Positions 49,576 to 59,595 of a stretch of 64,000 bases of DNA are shown one piece after another. This DNA comes from BACL27 sp947488385 (GTDB lineage Bacteria > Actinomycetota > Acidimicrobiia > Acidimicrobiales > Ilumatobacteraceae): contig CAXNMJ010000002.1 of assembly GCA_964203655.1 (NCBI GenBank), forward strand, positions 62,001 to 126,000, given 5' to 3'. The position numbers and the translations under genes are program-made. The notes under the pieces were generated by a model. The model did not search any database and had not been told where the DNA came from. It saw only the letters and a program-made list of their open reading frames with translations. Each line of letters opens with the position of its first letter. The first letter of the stretch is position 1.

Positions 49576-51127
49576 TTACTTGAGCGGTAGAACTTTTACT
49601 TTTGTTTCTAAGATTTCTGCCAACAAACTTCGTCGCTCGTTGGCTGCATAAAGATTAAGTTCTAAATCGGCTTTTGCCGGAGCCTTGGCAAAGATTAGAA
49701 ACTGCTCGTCTTCTGATCGCACAGTCACCGACTTAACTCGACCATCTTGGGTTCGGTCAAGGCCGATTGCGATGCGCAAAATTGCTGCAAGTGATCGCAC
49801 AAGTCGTTGGTCAGATTCGTCAAGTTGAGCGAATTCGGGGTGCGACTGTTTTGGTGCACTTTTACGGTGGTATCTGGCGATTAGAGCAATCAACTCGATT
49901 TCTCTATCTGTTAGTCCGACTAGCTCAGAATTTCTGATCACATAATAAGAGTGAAGGTGATGTTTTGAGTGCGAAACAACGACACCCACATTGGCTAGTA
50001 ATGCTGCTGCCTCGAGAAATCTTCGAGACTGAGCAGGCAATTTAAGTTTTTTCTGTAATCCGTCGAATAACGATGTCGCAATCTTTGCGACATGTGCAGA
50101 ATGCTCGGGACGATCGTCGCAACGATCGGCTAGTTGTCTGACGCTGTGCAGAGCGGGGTCAACATCCTCGGGATGATTCAGCAAGTTTTCGCGGGCGAGC
50201 GTGTCGAACAAGACACCCTCACGCAGCGCATAGTCGGAATAAATGAATTTTGTTGCGCCAAATGAGAGTGCAACAGATTCTAAAATCACAGCTCCAGCCA
50301 AAATGATGTCAGCCCGAGAGGAGTCAAGGCCAAAGGCCTTTTGACGCTCTTTAACAGTTGGTACGTCGGCAAGTAAGTCGAGCAGGTTGGTGACTGTCGT
50401 CGGTGCTGAATTCGTATCGATTGAAAGACTTGGGTTCGGGCTGTTTGTTGAGTTGCTGAATCAACTTGGCTAACGCTTCGACCGTTCCAGAAGAACCAAC
50501 AGCCACCTCAAAACCCAGTTCGGCTACCTCCGGCTTTATGGTCGCAAGCATTGAGCGAACGAACTTGCGACAACTGCTGACTGCACTCGGATGCAAGGCG
50601 TCAGTGCTAAAAAATCTGTCGGTCAGACGGACCGCCCCGAGTTTGAAACTTCTTGAAAGCAAGATTTCATCACCGACGGCGATGACTATTTCGGTTGAGC
50701 CGCCCCCGATGTCGCAAAGCAACATCGGCTGCTCTCCAACGGCAACGGCATATTTGGCCCCGAGGTGAATGAGTCTGGCTTCTTCAATTCCTGAAATTAT
50801 TTCAAGATTGACTCCAGCTTCTTTTCGTGCACGCTTTAAGAATTCATTTCGATTTTTCGCTTCTCGAACGGCGCTTGTCGCGACCGCTCGCAATTCGGCG
50901 TTATGTACTTCAGCGATCTCGCGCATTCTTTTGAGAGAAGAGATACCGCGTTCAATTGCTTCTGGTTCAAGTTGCTTCATATCTCCGGCCCCGTGACCAA
51001 GGCGTATCACTTCTTTTTCGCTGGCGATTACTTCAAAGCCGTTTTCGACTGGTTTTGCGACAACTAAATGAAAACTGTTTGTTCCTACGTCAAGTGCGGC
51101 AATGATTGCGTCTGAATTTGACCCCAC
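49576..51127 (-). CDS. ppx: Exopolyphosphatase Ppx/GppA family (one frameshift)
   Basis: Hydrolyses terminal phosphates of polyphosphate, or pppGpp. GTG 51127 starts ALDVGTNSFHLVVA (phosphate-1 loop), followed by RAVATSAVREAKNR, CDIGGGSTEIVIA and VAVGSSGTVEALA. One extra base at about 50398 stops the frame; removing it continues as TVTNLLDLLADVPTVKERQKAFGLDSSRADIILAGAVILE and on through a C-terminal HD-like helical domain (HAEHVAKIATSLFDGL, LANVGVVVSHSKHHLHS, about 330-420). The corrected length is about 516 aa, as in Ppx. It is divergent from the ppk side genes. Confidence 0.88.
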
Positions 51128-51191
51128 AATTGCTCATCTTAGAACGCGTTTGTTCGGCGGTAGGATTTACTCACTAATAGAAGGGCCTGAA

Positions 51192-51524
51192 ATGTCAAAT
51201 TATGCAGATGCAACGACTCTTAACGAGCCACCACGTGGTCATGCTCGCATTGTGTATCTCGGCTCTGTTTCACCTCACTGGGAGGTCTACGGAGACTACG
51301 GTGACCAAAATCTTCTCGAAGAGTTTCGTGCGCGCACACTTGCTCGCCTAATTCTTTTGCCCCGAAATGATCCACAGTTCCGTCGTAATCAAGAGCGAGT
51401 CAACAAAGATGCTGAACGCGAACGAATCAGCATTGAATGGGAGCTCGGCTATCCAGTTGCAGCTGATGCAACTGCAGCACCAAGCGTCGTAGCTGAATCT
51501 TCGTCAGCGACTGCCGCCGAATAA
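51192..51524 (+). CDS. Conserved 110-aa protein between ppx and ppk
   Basis: From ATG 51192 with GAAGGG ahead. The pattern HARIVYLGSVSPHWEVYGDYGDQNLLEEFRARTLARLILLPRNDPQFRRNQERVNKDAERERISIEWELGYP appears familiar from Acidimicrobiia, where it stays next to polyphosphate genes (recollection, not a search). It has no signal or membrane segment; the tail is Ala/Ser rich. The function is unknown. Its position suggests a role in polyphosphate metabolism. Confidence 0.7.
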   Translation: MSNYADATTLNEPPRGHARIVYLGSVSPHWEVYGDYGDQNLLEEFRARTLARLILLPRNDPQFRRNQERVNKDAERERISIEWELGYPVAADATAAPSVVAESSSATAAE

Positions 51525-51581
51525 GTAAAGACGCGTCAGCGTTTTATCATCGACCAAAGATGTCGTTGAAATGAAATTCAA

Positions 51582-53694
51582 ATGACATTTTGGCGAAATC
51601 GTTTTGCATTGGCTAGTAAAGCCGACTCGGATTCCTACGATGAAAGCATCGAACAAAGTTATATAAATCGCGAGTTGAGCTGGCTCGACTTCAATGATCG
51701 AGTGCTAACTCTGGCTAGTAACGCAAACGTCCCGGTGCTTGAGCAGTGTCGGTTTTTGGCGATCTGCTCGTCGAACCTTGACGAGTTTTATCAAATTCGA
51801 GTTGCTGCGTTGAAAGACCAAATCGCTGCAGATATCACAACAAGAACGCCAGACGGTCGCACCCCAGTTGAGCAGTTGCAAGAGATCACTGCGCGAACCC
51901 AAGACTTTGTCAACCGCCAGCACAGCGTTTGGGCAAACGAGATACTTCCTCAACTTGCAAAGTCGGACGTGCGAATACTCGGTTGGCAAGAGTTGAGTGC
52001 TGAGCAAAGAGCCAGCCTCTCAGATGATTTTGATCGGCGCATTTTTCCCGTTCTGACTCCGATGGCTGTTGATCCGGCGCATCCCTTTCCGTATATTTCG
52101 AATCTCGCACTAAATCTGGCAGTAATCGCCCGTGATCCAAATTCGGGCGAAAAAAGATTTGCCCGTCTGAAGATTCCTAAGAATTTGCCACGGTTCATGC
52201 GCGTCGGAAGTCAAAATCATTTTGTATTGCTTGAAGAATGTGATCTCGGCAAATCTTTCTAGGTTGTTTCAGGGAATGTCAATTGAAGAGTGTTTTGTTT
52301 TCAGGGTTTCTCGTAACGCAGACCTTTCGCTAGACGATGAGGACGCCGAAGACCTTTTAGCAGCAGTAGAAATGGAGCTCCGTCGCCGTCGCTTCGGTCG
52401 CGCTGTTCGCATCGAAATACCCTTGGGCACAACGCAAGAAGTTCTAGATCTGATGTGTGAAGAACTTGAACTTGAACCCTCAGATGTGACTTTCCATAAC
52501 GGCATGATTGAGATGAACGCACTCAATCAATTGGCGTCACTTGATGTTCCAGGTTTGCGATTCAAGCCCTGGCCGCCACTTACTGCCGGCCGATTGCTTG
52601 CGGCTGAATACAACAGTCAGAGTATTTTTCAGGTGATTCGAGAACGCCAGTTGCTTGTACACCATCCACACGAATCGTTTAATTCTTCGGTTGAAGCATT
52701 TGTAGGTCAGGCAGCCAGCGATCCGAAAGTACATTCAATAAAGATGACGCTCTATCGAACGTCAGGCGACTCATCTATTGCCAAGCATCTTGTGCGGGCT
52801 GCTGAATCAGGAAAACAAGTTGCAGTAGTTTTAGAAATCAAGGCTCGATTTGATGAAGCACGAAATATTGCTTGGGCTAAAGAACTTGAATACGCGGGCG
52901 TTCACGTAACTTATGGCATCGTCGGCTTAAAAACCCACTCGAAATGCATCTTGGTGGTTCGTGAAGACAGCGATCAAATGCGTCGGTATGTGCACATTGG
53001 TACCGGAAACTACAACTCGACCACGGCAAGACTTTATGAAGATATTGGTTTCTTCACATGCGAAGAGCAAATTGGTGCCGATGCGACCGAGTTGTTTAAC
53101 TATTTGACTGGCTACGCCAAAGAGCCGGACTATTTGCGTTTGTTTGTGGCGCCACATCAGTTGCGACCCAGAATCCTTGAATTGATTCATCGTGAAGCAA
53201 CCTTCGGAGACAAAGGTCGAATTACTTTGAAATTGAATTCAATTTCTGACCCAGCAGTCATTGATGCGTTGTATTCGGCAAGCAATGCCGGCGTGAGAAT
53301 TCAGTTAATTGTTCGGGGCATCTGTTGTTTGCGGGCGGGAGTGCCTGGCATGTCTGAGAACATAGTGGTGCGGTCAATTTTGGGGCGCTATTTGGAGCAT
53401 TCGCGAATTTATCGATTCGAACACGGTTTAGAAGATGATTCGCCGTTGCACTTGATTGGTTCTGCCGACTTGATGGGTCGAAACTTAGACGGTCGCGTTG
53501 AGGTCTTGGTCCCGTTGACACACCCCAAACATCGGGCTTGGTTAGACAAGGTTTTAGGATTTTTGACGGCAGAAGATGTTGCCCACTTTGAATTAGATAG
53601 CCATGACAAGTGGATTGCTCACACGTCGGGTGAAAAAATCGGCGATGCTCAGCAACGACTACACGAGTGGGTTGTTGCAACTCAAGTCAGGTAA
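51582..53694 (+). CDS. ppk1: Polyphosphate kinase 1 (one frameshift)
   Basis: Makes polyphosphate from ATP. Start ATG 51582. The N-terminal and head domains (YINRELSWLDFNDRVL, ICSSNLDEFYQIRVA, TPMAVDPAHPFPYISNLALNLAV) are followed by the two phospholipase-D-like domains with the autophosphorylated His near VGLKTHSKCILVVR (about residue 450) and the second His in LEHSRIYRFEHG. One extra A at about 52236 stops the frame; removing it gives LLEDVISANLSRLFQGM. The corrected length of about 704 aa is normal. It pairs with the nearby ppx. Confidence 0.93.
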
Positions 53695-53705
53695 GCAAAC
53701 AATCT

Positions 53706-53745
53706 GTTCACCTCGTAGTCACTTGGCAGACTTCTTAAGTTAACC
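53706..53745 (+). promoter_or_regulatory. PHO-box-like repeats upstream of phoU
   Basis: GTTCACC at 53706-53712, AGTCACT at 53717-53723 and GTTAACC at 53739-53745 are spaced by 11 and 22 bases. They resemble the 11-bp-period GTTCACC direct repeats bound by PhoP/RegX3-type regulators in actinobacteria. The encoded RegX3 homologue could bind here. Confidence 0.42.
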
Positions 53746-53819
53746 ATTCTCGGGCTACCGTTAGGTCAGTGTTTGCCGGTTAAAACATCAGGTAAATTCG
53801 TAATTGAAAGGTGTTAGCA

Positions 53820-54551
53820 GTGGACGAGATTCGCAAAAATTTCCACAATGATCTTGAGTCGGCTCGCGCTGAAGTTATTCGTTTAGGTGCATCGTTGACT
53901 GAGTCAATTCCGCGGGCAACCGCCGTTCTCCTGAGCGGCGATTTAGAAGGTGCCGACTATCTCGTTCAGGCAGATGATGAATTCGACGGTCGCAGTGCAG
54001 AACTTGAAGCAGCGTGTTTTGAAATCTTGGCCCTGCAAGCCCCAGTCGCTGCGGATCTTCGGCAAATTGTCGCAATTATCAAAATTGCTAGCGAACTTGA
54101 GCGATCAGCAGATTTAGTTGTAAACATTTGTAAAGCGGCTCGAAGAATTTATGGCCACGACATCGACCCAATGTTGCGAGGTGTCATTTCAAAGATGAGT
54201 GAACAAGCGCAAAACTTGTTTGCGGCCACGATGGAAGCGTTCGAAGAGAGCGATGCGTCAAAAGCAGCCGCAATTGACGATATGGACTCGTACCTTGACA
54301 GTTTGCATCGCCAGTTCATTCAGCAAATTTTTGAATCACACTCAAAGTCAAAAATTGATCTCCAAGTTGCTGTTCAACTTGCGGTCGTCGCGCGCTTCTA
54401 CGAACGAATCGGCGACCATGCCGTGAATGTCAGTGAACGAACTCGGTTTATCGTGACTGGGTGGGTGCGTGAAAGAGGTGGCATCGACCGTTATAAAGCT
54501 CGAATCGGCGACCAAACCGGTGAAATTCTGCTGCCAACAAAAGAGCAATGA
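53820..54551 (+). CDS. phoU: Phosphate-signalling regulator PhoU
   Basis: 243 aa from GTG 53820 (AAAGG about 10 bases ahead). Two PhoU three-helix repeats are seen, each with the metal-binding motif: ELEAACFEILALQAPVAADLRQIVAIIKIASELERSADLVVNI and QLAVVARFYERIGDHAVNVSERTRF. It restrains the PstSCAB transporter and the sensor kinase when phosphate is plentiful. It is 15 bases upstream of senX3 in the same unit. Confidence 0.93.
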   Translation: MDEIRKNFHNDLESARAEVIRLGASLTESIPRATAVLLSGDLEGADYLVQADDEFDGRSAELEAACFEILALQAPVAADLRQIVAIIKIASELERSADLVVNICKAARRIYGHDIDPMLRGVISKMSEQAQNLFAATMEAFEESDASKAAAIDDMDSYLDSLHRQFIQQIFESHSKSKIDLQVAVQLAVVARFYERIGDHAVNVSERTRFIVTGWVRERGGIDRYKARIGDQTGEILLPTKEQ

Positions 54552-54566
54552 TTTGAGCCACAAATC

Positions 54567-55682
54567 GTGGGCTTGATTTCTTTTTTCTCAGGTGCGGCGA
54601 TAGCCACATTTTTGGCATTTGTTTTGTCGAAGCGCTCAACACGAAAACTGAACAACGCAATCAAAAGTGAAAGTCTGGTCACAGCCAAGGTGCCAGAGGA
54701 TCAGCTTGAGAGATTTATGGACGCGCTCGACTTGTTGCCAATTGGCATAGTCATCGTTGACCTAAAACAAGATCGTCGTGTGAGAAATAATGCCGCAGCA
54801 GCGATGACGGGTGTGCGATACGTAGACATTTTGGTTGATCAAGCGGTTGATGCAATGATCGACGAAATTAAAGTTGCAAAGTCTGGCAAAAGAATTCTTG
54901 AAGCGGTCGCGGGGACCACTCGGTATTTCAAAATCAGTGGTCAGTCAATGGACGATCAACGAGGAATAGTCACAGTTGAAGACATCACTGAGAAGTCAAG
55001 AATCGACACCGTTCAAACGGACTTTGTTGCAAACTTAAGTCACGAACTAAAGACACCAATTGGTGCTGTTGCCGCACTTGCAGATTCGTTAAATGGTGAG
55101 ACTCAAACTGAAGTCGTATGGCGACTTGCCGAGCGAATCGTCACTGAGTCACATCGAATGTCGCGAATCGTTGACGATTTGCTTGATCTCTCGCGAGTTG
55201 AATTTGGTGGCACCGAAGAATGGACAGATATCGACCTTGCCACTGTTCTTGTCGAAGTAGTAAGCACAAATCAACACGCAGCCAAGCGACAAGGCCTCGG
55301 TCTTTCTTTGACGGGATCTGCAGAGTTGCTGGTGCGCGGAGATCGTTCACAACTAGTTTCGGTATTTTCAAACCTTGTCGACAACGCGATTAAGTACAGC
55401 GAAATAGGTGGAGTTGTAAATGTAAGCAGCACGGTTAAAGACGACGAAATTGTGTTGAGTGTGACTGACCATGGCATTGGAATTGCCGAGCGGGATCAAA
55501 AGCGAATTTTTGAGCGGTTCTATCGCGTTGACAAAGCACGAAGCCGAGCAACAGGTGGAACTGGACTGGGACTCTCAATTGTTCGGCACATTGTTTTAGA
55601 GCACGGTGGGGCAATTGACGTCAGATCAGAAGAAGGTGTTGGTTCGACATTTACAGTTCGGTTGCCACGGGTAGCTGGTTAA
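54567..55682 (+). CDS. senX3: Phosphate-sensing histidine kinase (SenX3/PhoR type)
   Basis: 371 aa from GTG 54567. One membrane segment (about 2-20) is followed by a PAS domain (about 48-140) and HisKA with the phosphorylated His159 in FVANLSHELKTPIGAVAAL. The HATPase domain (about 250-370) includes the N box DNAIKYS and the G boxes TDHGIGIAERDQKRIFERFYRVDKARSRATGGTGLGLSIV. It resembles SenX3 in length and arrangement. It probably phosphorylates the downstream RegX3 homologue. Confidence 0.92.
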   Translation: MGLISFFSGAAIATFLAFVLSKRSTRKLNNAIKSESLVTAKVPEDQLERFMDALDLLPIGIVIVDLKQDRRVRNNAAAAMTGVRYVDILVDQAVDAMIDEIKVAKSGKRILEAVAGTTRYFKISGQSMDDQRGIVTVEDITEKSRIDTVQTDFVANLSHELKTPIGAVAALADSLNGETQTEVVWRLAERIVTESHRMSRIVDDLLDLSRVEFGGTEEWTDIDLATVLVEVVSTNQHAAKRQGLGLSLTGSAELLVRGDRSQLVSVFSNLVDNAIKYSEIGGVVNVSSTVKDDEIVLSVTDHGIGIAERDQKRIFERFYRVDKARSRATGGTGLGLSIVRHIVLEHGGAIDVRSEEGVGSTFTVRLPRVAG

Positions 55683-55721
55683 AACAAAAGAATTAGCGAA
55701 AAATCAAATGGGAGTAATGGC

Positions 55722-56441
55722 ATGAGCATCGATAATTCAATGCCGACAATTTTGGTTGTCGATGACGAAGAGTCATTTATTGAGGCGCTTCAAGTTGGTT
55801 TGAGACGTGAAGGTTTTCGAATAGAAGTCGCTCGTGATGGCGCAGAGGCTCTGGCAGTTTTTGACACGGTTCGTCCAGATGCAGTGTTGCTTGATGTTAT
55901 GTTGCCAAAGATTTCGGGAACCGATGTTTGTCGTGAGATCCGTAAAAAGAGTTCGGTTCCGATAATCATGGTTTCGGCAAAAGGTGCAGAGATAGATGCG
56001 GTCGTCGGGCTTGAAGTTGGTGCTGATGACTACATAGTCAAGCCCTATCGGTTGCGAGAGTTAGTGGCTCGGTTGCGCGCCGCTCTTAGGCGTGGCGAAT
56101 TGTCAAAAACAGATGACGAAACAACTGGTGTGGGTACGGTTGCGATCGGTGCAGTCTCAATTGATCCTGAGCAACATGTGGTGATGATTCGTGGTGAAGT
56201 TACAAAACTTCCGCTTAAAGAGTTCGAGTTGTTATACATATTGATGGCTAACGCTGGGCGAGTTATGACGCGCGATACCCTGATTGATCGAGTTTGGGGG
56301 TCTGACTATTTCGGTGACACCAAAACGCTTGATGTTCACGTCAAACGTCTGCGCGCGAAGATTGAGAAAGAGCCCTCAGAACCACAGCTTGTAGTGACTA
56401 TCCGCGGGCTTGGCTATAAGTACGAGAAAATAGGGGCATAG
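55722..56441 (+). CDS. regX3: Response regulator (RegX3/PhoP type)
   Basis: 239 aa, OmpR-family. The receiver holds acidic pocket residues VVDDEES (about 12-18), the phosphorylated Asp58 in VLLDVMLPKISG, and Lys about 109 in YIVKPYRLRELVARLRAAL. The winged helix (about 140-235) has LPLKEFELLYILMANAGRVMTRDTLIDRVWGSDYFGDTKTLDVHVKRLRAKIE. It is expected to activate pst/pho genes under phosphate limitation. Candidate target repeats precede phoU. Confidence 0.93.
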   Translation: MSIDNSMPTILVVDDEESFIEALQVGLRREGFRIEVARDGAEALAVFDTVRPDAVLLDVMLPKISGTDVCREIRKKSSVPIIMVSAKGAEIDAVVGLEVGADDYIVKPYRLRELVARLRAALRRGELSKTDDETTGVGTVAIGAVSIDPEQHVVMIRGEVTKLPLKEFELLYILMANAGRVMTRDTLIDRVWGSDYFGDTKTLDVHVKRLRAKIEKEPSEPQLVVTIRGLGYKYEKIGA

Positions 56442-57606
56442 CACTCTCAAAGTCGGGCCTTGCCCCAGCCTCGCCACTGCGACGACTTGGTCGGGTTCAC
56501 GCATTAATCGCATGTGGTGAAGCAGCGTTTGCAGTCGCACTTGCAGACTCTTTATTTTTATCAATCAGCCCAGATGCAGCGCGCAGTCGGGTGCTTTTAT
56601 TTTTGGCAGTGAGTTTGGCCCCGTTTGCGGTGATTGCTCCGTTCATCGGTCCGGTCATCGATCGAATTCCGGGTGGTCGCAGATTCACCGTGTTTTTAGT
56701 CAGTGCTTTGCGTTGCGCAACGGTCGTGGCGATGATTTCGCGGCTGAATTCACTTTCGCTCTTTCGCGTTGGCATTTATTTCATTGGTGTTAGCTCGCAC
56801 ATACAGCGTCAGCAAAGCTGCACTTGTTCCAACTTTGGTAAAAAACGATGACGAGTTAGTTTCAGCAAACGGCAAAGCTCGGGCTTCTTTCAGGATTAAT
56901 GGGCTTTGCCGCTGCAATTCCTGCGGGACTCCTGCAATTAATTGACGCACGAATAACGCTGTGTATGTCGGCGACGATGTTCGGGTTGGCAGGTTTGGCC
57001 GCACTTCGATTGCCACGGCACGTTGCGACGACTCCATCACAAGTTGAAGAGATCGAAACAGAAGAGTTGCGAAATAATTTAGTTAAAAGAATTGGATCAT
57101 CAATGATGATTCTGCGCGGTGTGATCGGGTTCCTCTTCTTTCATGTTGCATTTTGGCTTCGTGATGAACGCGCAGGCACTGCATGGTTTGGGTTAGCTAT
57201 CGGACTTTCAAGTTTGGCAATCATGATCGCAAATATGGTTGCGCCGTTGTTGCGACGCTTGATGTCGGAGCGAAAAATGATGATCTTTGCTTATCTGACA
57301 ATCGGTCTGACTGGAGTGATTGCTGGAGTTGTCGGCGGCATCACTTCTGGAATTGTTTTGATTGCCGTCACAAACGGAATGGGTTCAGTTGGACGCCTGG
57401 CATTTGAGTCGGTGATTCAGCGTGAAGCACCAGATGCAAATCGTGCGCGAGTCTTTGTGAGATTTGAAACACGCAACCAGTTGGCGTGGGTCGGGTTCGG
57501 TTTAATTGCGGTAATTTTGACTCTGCCCGGCGCCGTCGGATTTACATGCAGTGGGCGTGACCTGTATTGCTGGCTCGGTCTATTTTTTCTCGGGAAAAAT
57601 AAATAG
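56438..57606 (+). CDS. MFS transporter (two frameshifts, uncertain start)
   Basis: Membrane transporter with the conserved APFIGPVIDRIPGGRRFTVFLVSALR pattern (loop 2-3 motif DRxxGGRR). Extra bases lie in T-run 56762-56764, restoring SLSLFALAFISLVLARTYSVSKAALVPTLV, and in A-run 56874-56876, restoring NGKLGLLSGLMGFAAAIPAGLLQL. Further helices follow. The reading frame opens upstream with ALSKSGLAPASPLRRLGRVHALIACGEAAFAVALAD, and the only start-like codon after the regX3 stop is ATA 56438, so the start is uncertain. The 3' end may also be altered. The substrate is unknown. Confidence 0.74.
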
Positions 57607-58794
57607 TTAGAGCCGAATTCTCTCAATCCAAAGTCCAGGGGCTGCAATCTCGTTTGGGGTAGGAAGATTTCCATCTTGCGACCAAAGTTGAGCAAGGCCT
57701 TGCTCGCCAGAGCGTTCAATCACCCCAGAAATGAAGCTTTGGCCACGGTCAATTTGTGCGTTGGTCAGGTGAATGCCAAAGAGTTGCTCGACGTATTGGT
57801 CTTGTGCGCTTGATTCAACCCGGCGGCGACGCACTGCTTCTGAGATTTGAGCGCCATTGCCAAGAATTCGACTCGCAACTGTGTCTACGACGTGGTCGAC
57901 ATAACAGACAATCGCACAAATCATTGCGTCAAGTTTCGGTGCCAGCGCTTCTTGTTGGGCTGAGCGTTCAGAGCCAAGCAAAAGAGTTGGATCACCAAGT
58001 AATTTCTGCATCATTGCGGCAGGGTCGGTGTTGGTTATATCAATCTCAGTGAGACGTTGCCCCAGCGCATTGGGATTCGGACGAAAGCCAGCGACATGTT
58101 GTTTCACCGCTTTAGTAATTGCATTTCGAACATGGTCGACCCGAAATAGCGCATGAAAAGTCAATTCTTGAATCAACAACCACATTTGCATATCTTCGAC
58201 TTTGATACTCCAGTCAGTTGCGAACTCATCACAATTGCGGGCAACAAACAAAAGTTGTGACTTCGGCTCACGTGGCAACGGCAAGTCGTATTGCCCGAAT
58301 GCACGTAGCGATAGCTGCCCAATCATTGAGCCGACCGACATACCGAGCATTGCTGGAGCCATCATTTTTGTCAGGTTCGACATCATCGCGCTCGTTGGGT
58401 CATCTGGGTTGACTAACTCTTCTGAAGCAGAGTTAGATGACGCCGGGTTTGAGAATGCTGGGTTTGAGAATTCTGAAAAATAAAATTTAAATGCGTCAAG
58501 AGTGTGATGAACCCAGATTGACCGCGTCACAACATCAATTTTTGGTGCCGCTGTTGATTCGCTGGTCGACAAACCTGTGACGTCGCGAACATGAAGATCA
58601 GCAACTGAAACCAGTTGGTTGACGGCGATGCGCGCTGTTGGTTCGACGTTCAACTCGGGAGCTGAATTGGTTGCGGTCATCATCGCAAATTGTCGTGCCA
58701 TGTCCCATTGCACAGGGCCGCTACTTGCCATGGCTTTAGCAATCTGGTCAAAAAATGGAAATCCTTGGGACGAATCATTTGGGTCTTGCGGCAT
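57607..58794 (-). CDS. DUF2342/zincin-like metallohydrolase with altered HExxH
   Basis: 395 aa from ATG 58794, placed by TATCAT 6 bases ahead; a start at 58827 would add 11 residues. It has an N-terminal helical region, the segment LGMSVGSMIGQLSLRAFGQYDLPLPREPKSQLLFVARNCDEFATDW and the metal-site region MWLLIQELTFHALFRVDHVR, then EAVRRRRVESSAQDQYVEQLFGI. In related DUF2342 proteins the helix carries HExxH; here it reads QELTFH, so the first histidine is Gln. The function may be altered or lost. A short internal repeat (SNPAFSNPASSN) lies at about 112-125. Confidence 0.77.
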   Translation of the reverse strand: MPQDPNDSSQGFPFFDQIAKAMASSGPVQWDMARQFAMMTATNSAPELNVEPTARIAVNQLVSVADLHVRDVTGLSTSESTAAPKIDVVTRSIWVHHTLDAFKFYFSEFSNPAFSNPASSNSASEELVNPDDPTSAMMSNLTKMMAPAMLGMSVGSMIGQLSLRAFGQYDLPLPREPKSQLLFVARNCDEFATDWSIKVEDMQMWLLIQELTFHALFRVDHVRNAITKAVKQHVAGFRPNPNALGQRLTEIDITNTDPAAMMQKLLGDPTLLLGSERSAQQEALAPKLDAMICAIVCYVDHVVDTVASRILGNGAQISEAVRRRRVESSAQDQYVEQLFGIHLTNAQIDRGQSFISGVIERSGEQGLAQLWSQDGNLPTPNEIAAPGLWIERIRL

Positions 58795-58800
58795 AGACAG

Positions 58801-58806
58801 ATGATA
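58801..58806 (-). promoter_or_regulatory. -10 box (TATCAT) of leaderless promoter
   Basis: Read on the minus strand, TATCAT ends 6 bases before ATG 58794. Confidence 0.42.
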
Positions 58807-58870
58807 GGCAGACAAATTTGAATTCATCGTCCCAAACTTTGTAGCGATGGGCTCAGTTCGTATCTAGAGA

Positions 58871-58876
58871 TACACT
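58871..58876 (+). promoter_or_regulatory. -10 box (TACACT) of leaderless promoter
   Basis: TACACT ends 7 bases before ATG 58884 of moaE. Confidence 0.4.
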
Positions 58877-58883
58877 GATTTTG

Positions 58884-59378
58884 ATGTCAACGTCGCAGAA
58901 CCACCTCTCAGCCGACACACGACTCGAGTTGACTACAAGTGTTTTAGATGTTGGTCAGGTCTACGAATGGGCGACAGTTGCTTCATGTGGTGCCGTTGTA
59001 GTTTTTTCTGGCATAGTTCGCGATCATGCTGAAGGACGAAGCGATGTGACAGCTTTAACTTACGAAGCATACGAAGATCAAGTCGTACCAAAGTTAAAAG
59101 TAATCGCCGATGAGATGCGCGCAAGATGGTGCGACTTGGGTCGCATCGCCTTGATTCATCGAATTGGTCGTCTTGAACTTGGGGAGTCTTCGGTTTTGGT
59201 CGTTGTTTCTTCGCCGCATCGGCCTGAGGCGTTTGCTGCTGCACAATACGCAATTGATACTTTGAAAATTAGTGTGCCAATTTGGAAGCAAGAACATTGG
59301 CGTGATGGAAGTGACTGGGGAACAAACAGCCACGAAATTTCTGATCCAAGAAATTTGAAGAGTTCAAACGCATCATGA
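58884..59378 (+). CDS. moaE: Molybdopterin synthase catalytic subunit MoaE
   Basis: 164 aa from ATG 58884. Makes the dithiolene of molybdopterin with sulfur delivered by MoaD. Seen are GAVVVFSGIVRDHAEGRSDVTALTYEAYEDQVVPKLKVIADEM (Arg/His pocket), RIALIHRIGRLELGESSVLVVVSSPHRPEAFAAAQYAIDTLKISVPIWKQEHWRDGSDWG, with the catalytic Lys in PIWKQEHW. No moaD is adjacent. Together with modABC at 21 kb it shows that the organism makes molybdenum cofactor. The stop overlaps the next small gene. Confidence 0.94.
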   Translation: MSTSQNHLSADTRLELTTSVLDVGQVYEWATVASCGAVVVFSGIVRDHAEGRSDVTALTYEAYEDQVVPKLKVIADEMRARWCDLGRIALIHRIGRLELGESSVLVVVSSPHRPEAFAAAQYAIDTLKISVPIWKQEHWRDGSDWGTNSHEISDPRNLKSSNAS

Positions 59379-59593
59379 TTTTTGCTGCCTCAACAATCGC
59401 AGTATTTTTTGCGGCTATCTCAATCGTGGCCGGTGTCAGTCTTGCGCTCGTACTTTTGACTCAGGAAAGAAAAAACAACTCAACTGAAGGTATGGCGGCA
59501 TTTCAACGACATTTGAGTGCTCTGTCCGACGACTCTCGCGAACACTTACGCAGTCAATTACGTGACGTTAAGCAAAGACAAACGAGGGGCTGA
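59375..59593 (+). CDS. Small single-pass membrane protein between moaE and mreB
   Basis: 72 aa, starting in an ATGA overlap with moaE. One N-terminal membrane helix (about residues 5-28) is followed by a charged cytoplasmic tail (QERKNNSTEGMAAFQRHLSALSDDSREHLRSQLRDVKQRQ), probably a short coiled coil. I do not recognise a family. Its position 2 bases before mreB suggests a link to the cell-shape complex. Confidence 0.65.
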   Translation: MIFAASTIAVFFAAISIVAGVSLALVLLTQERKNNSTEGMAAFQRHLSALSDDSREHLRSQLRDVKQRQTRG

Positions 59594-59595
59594 CA

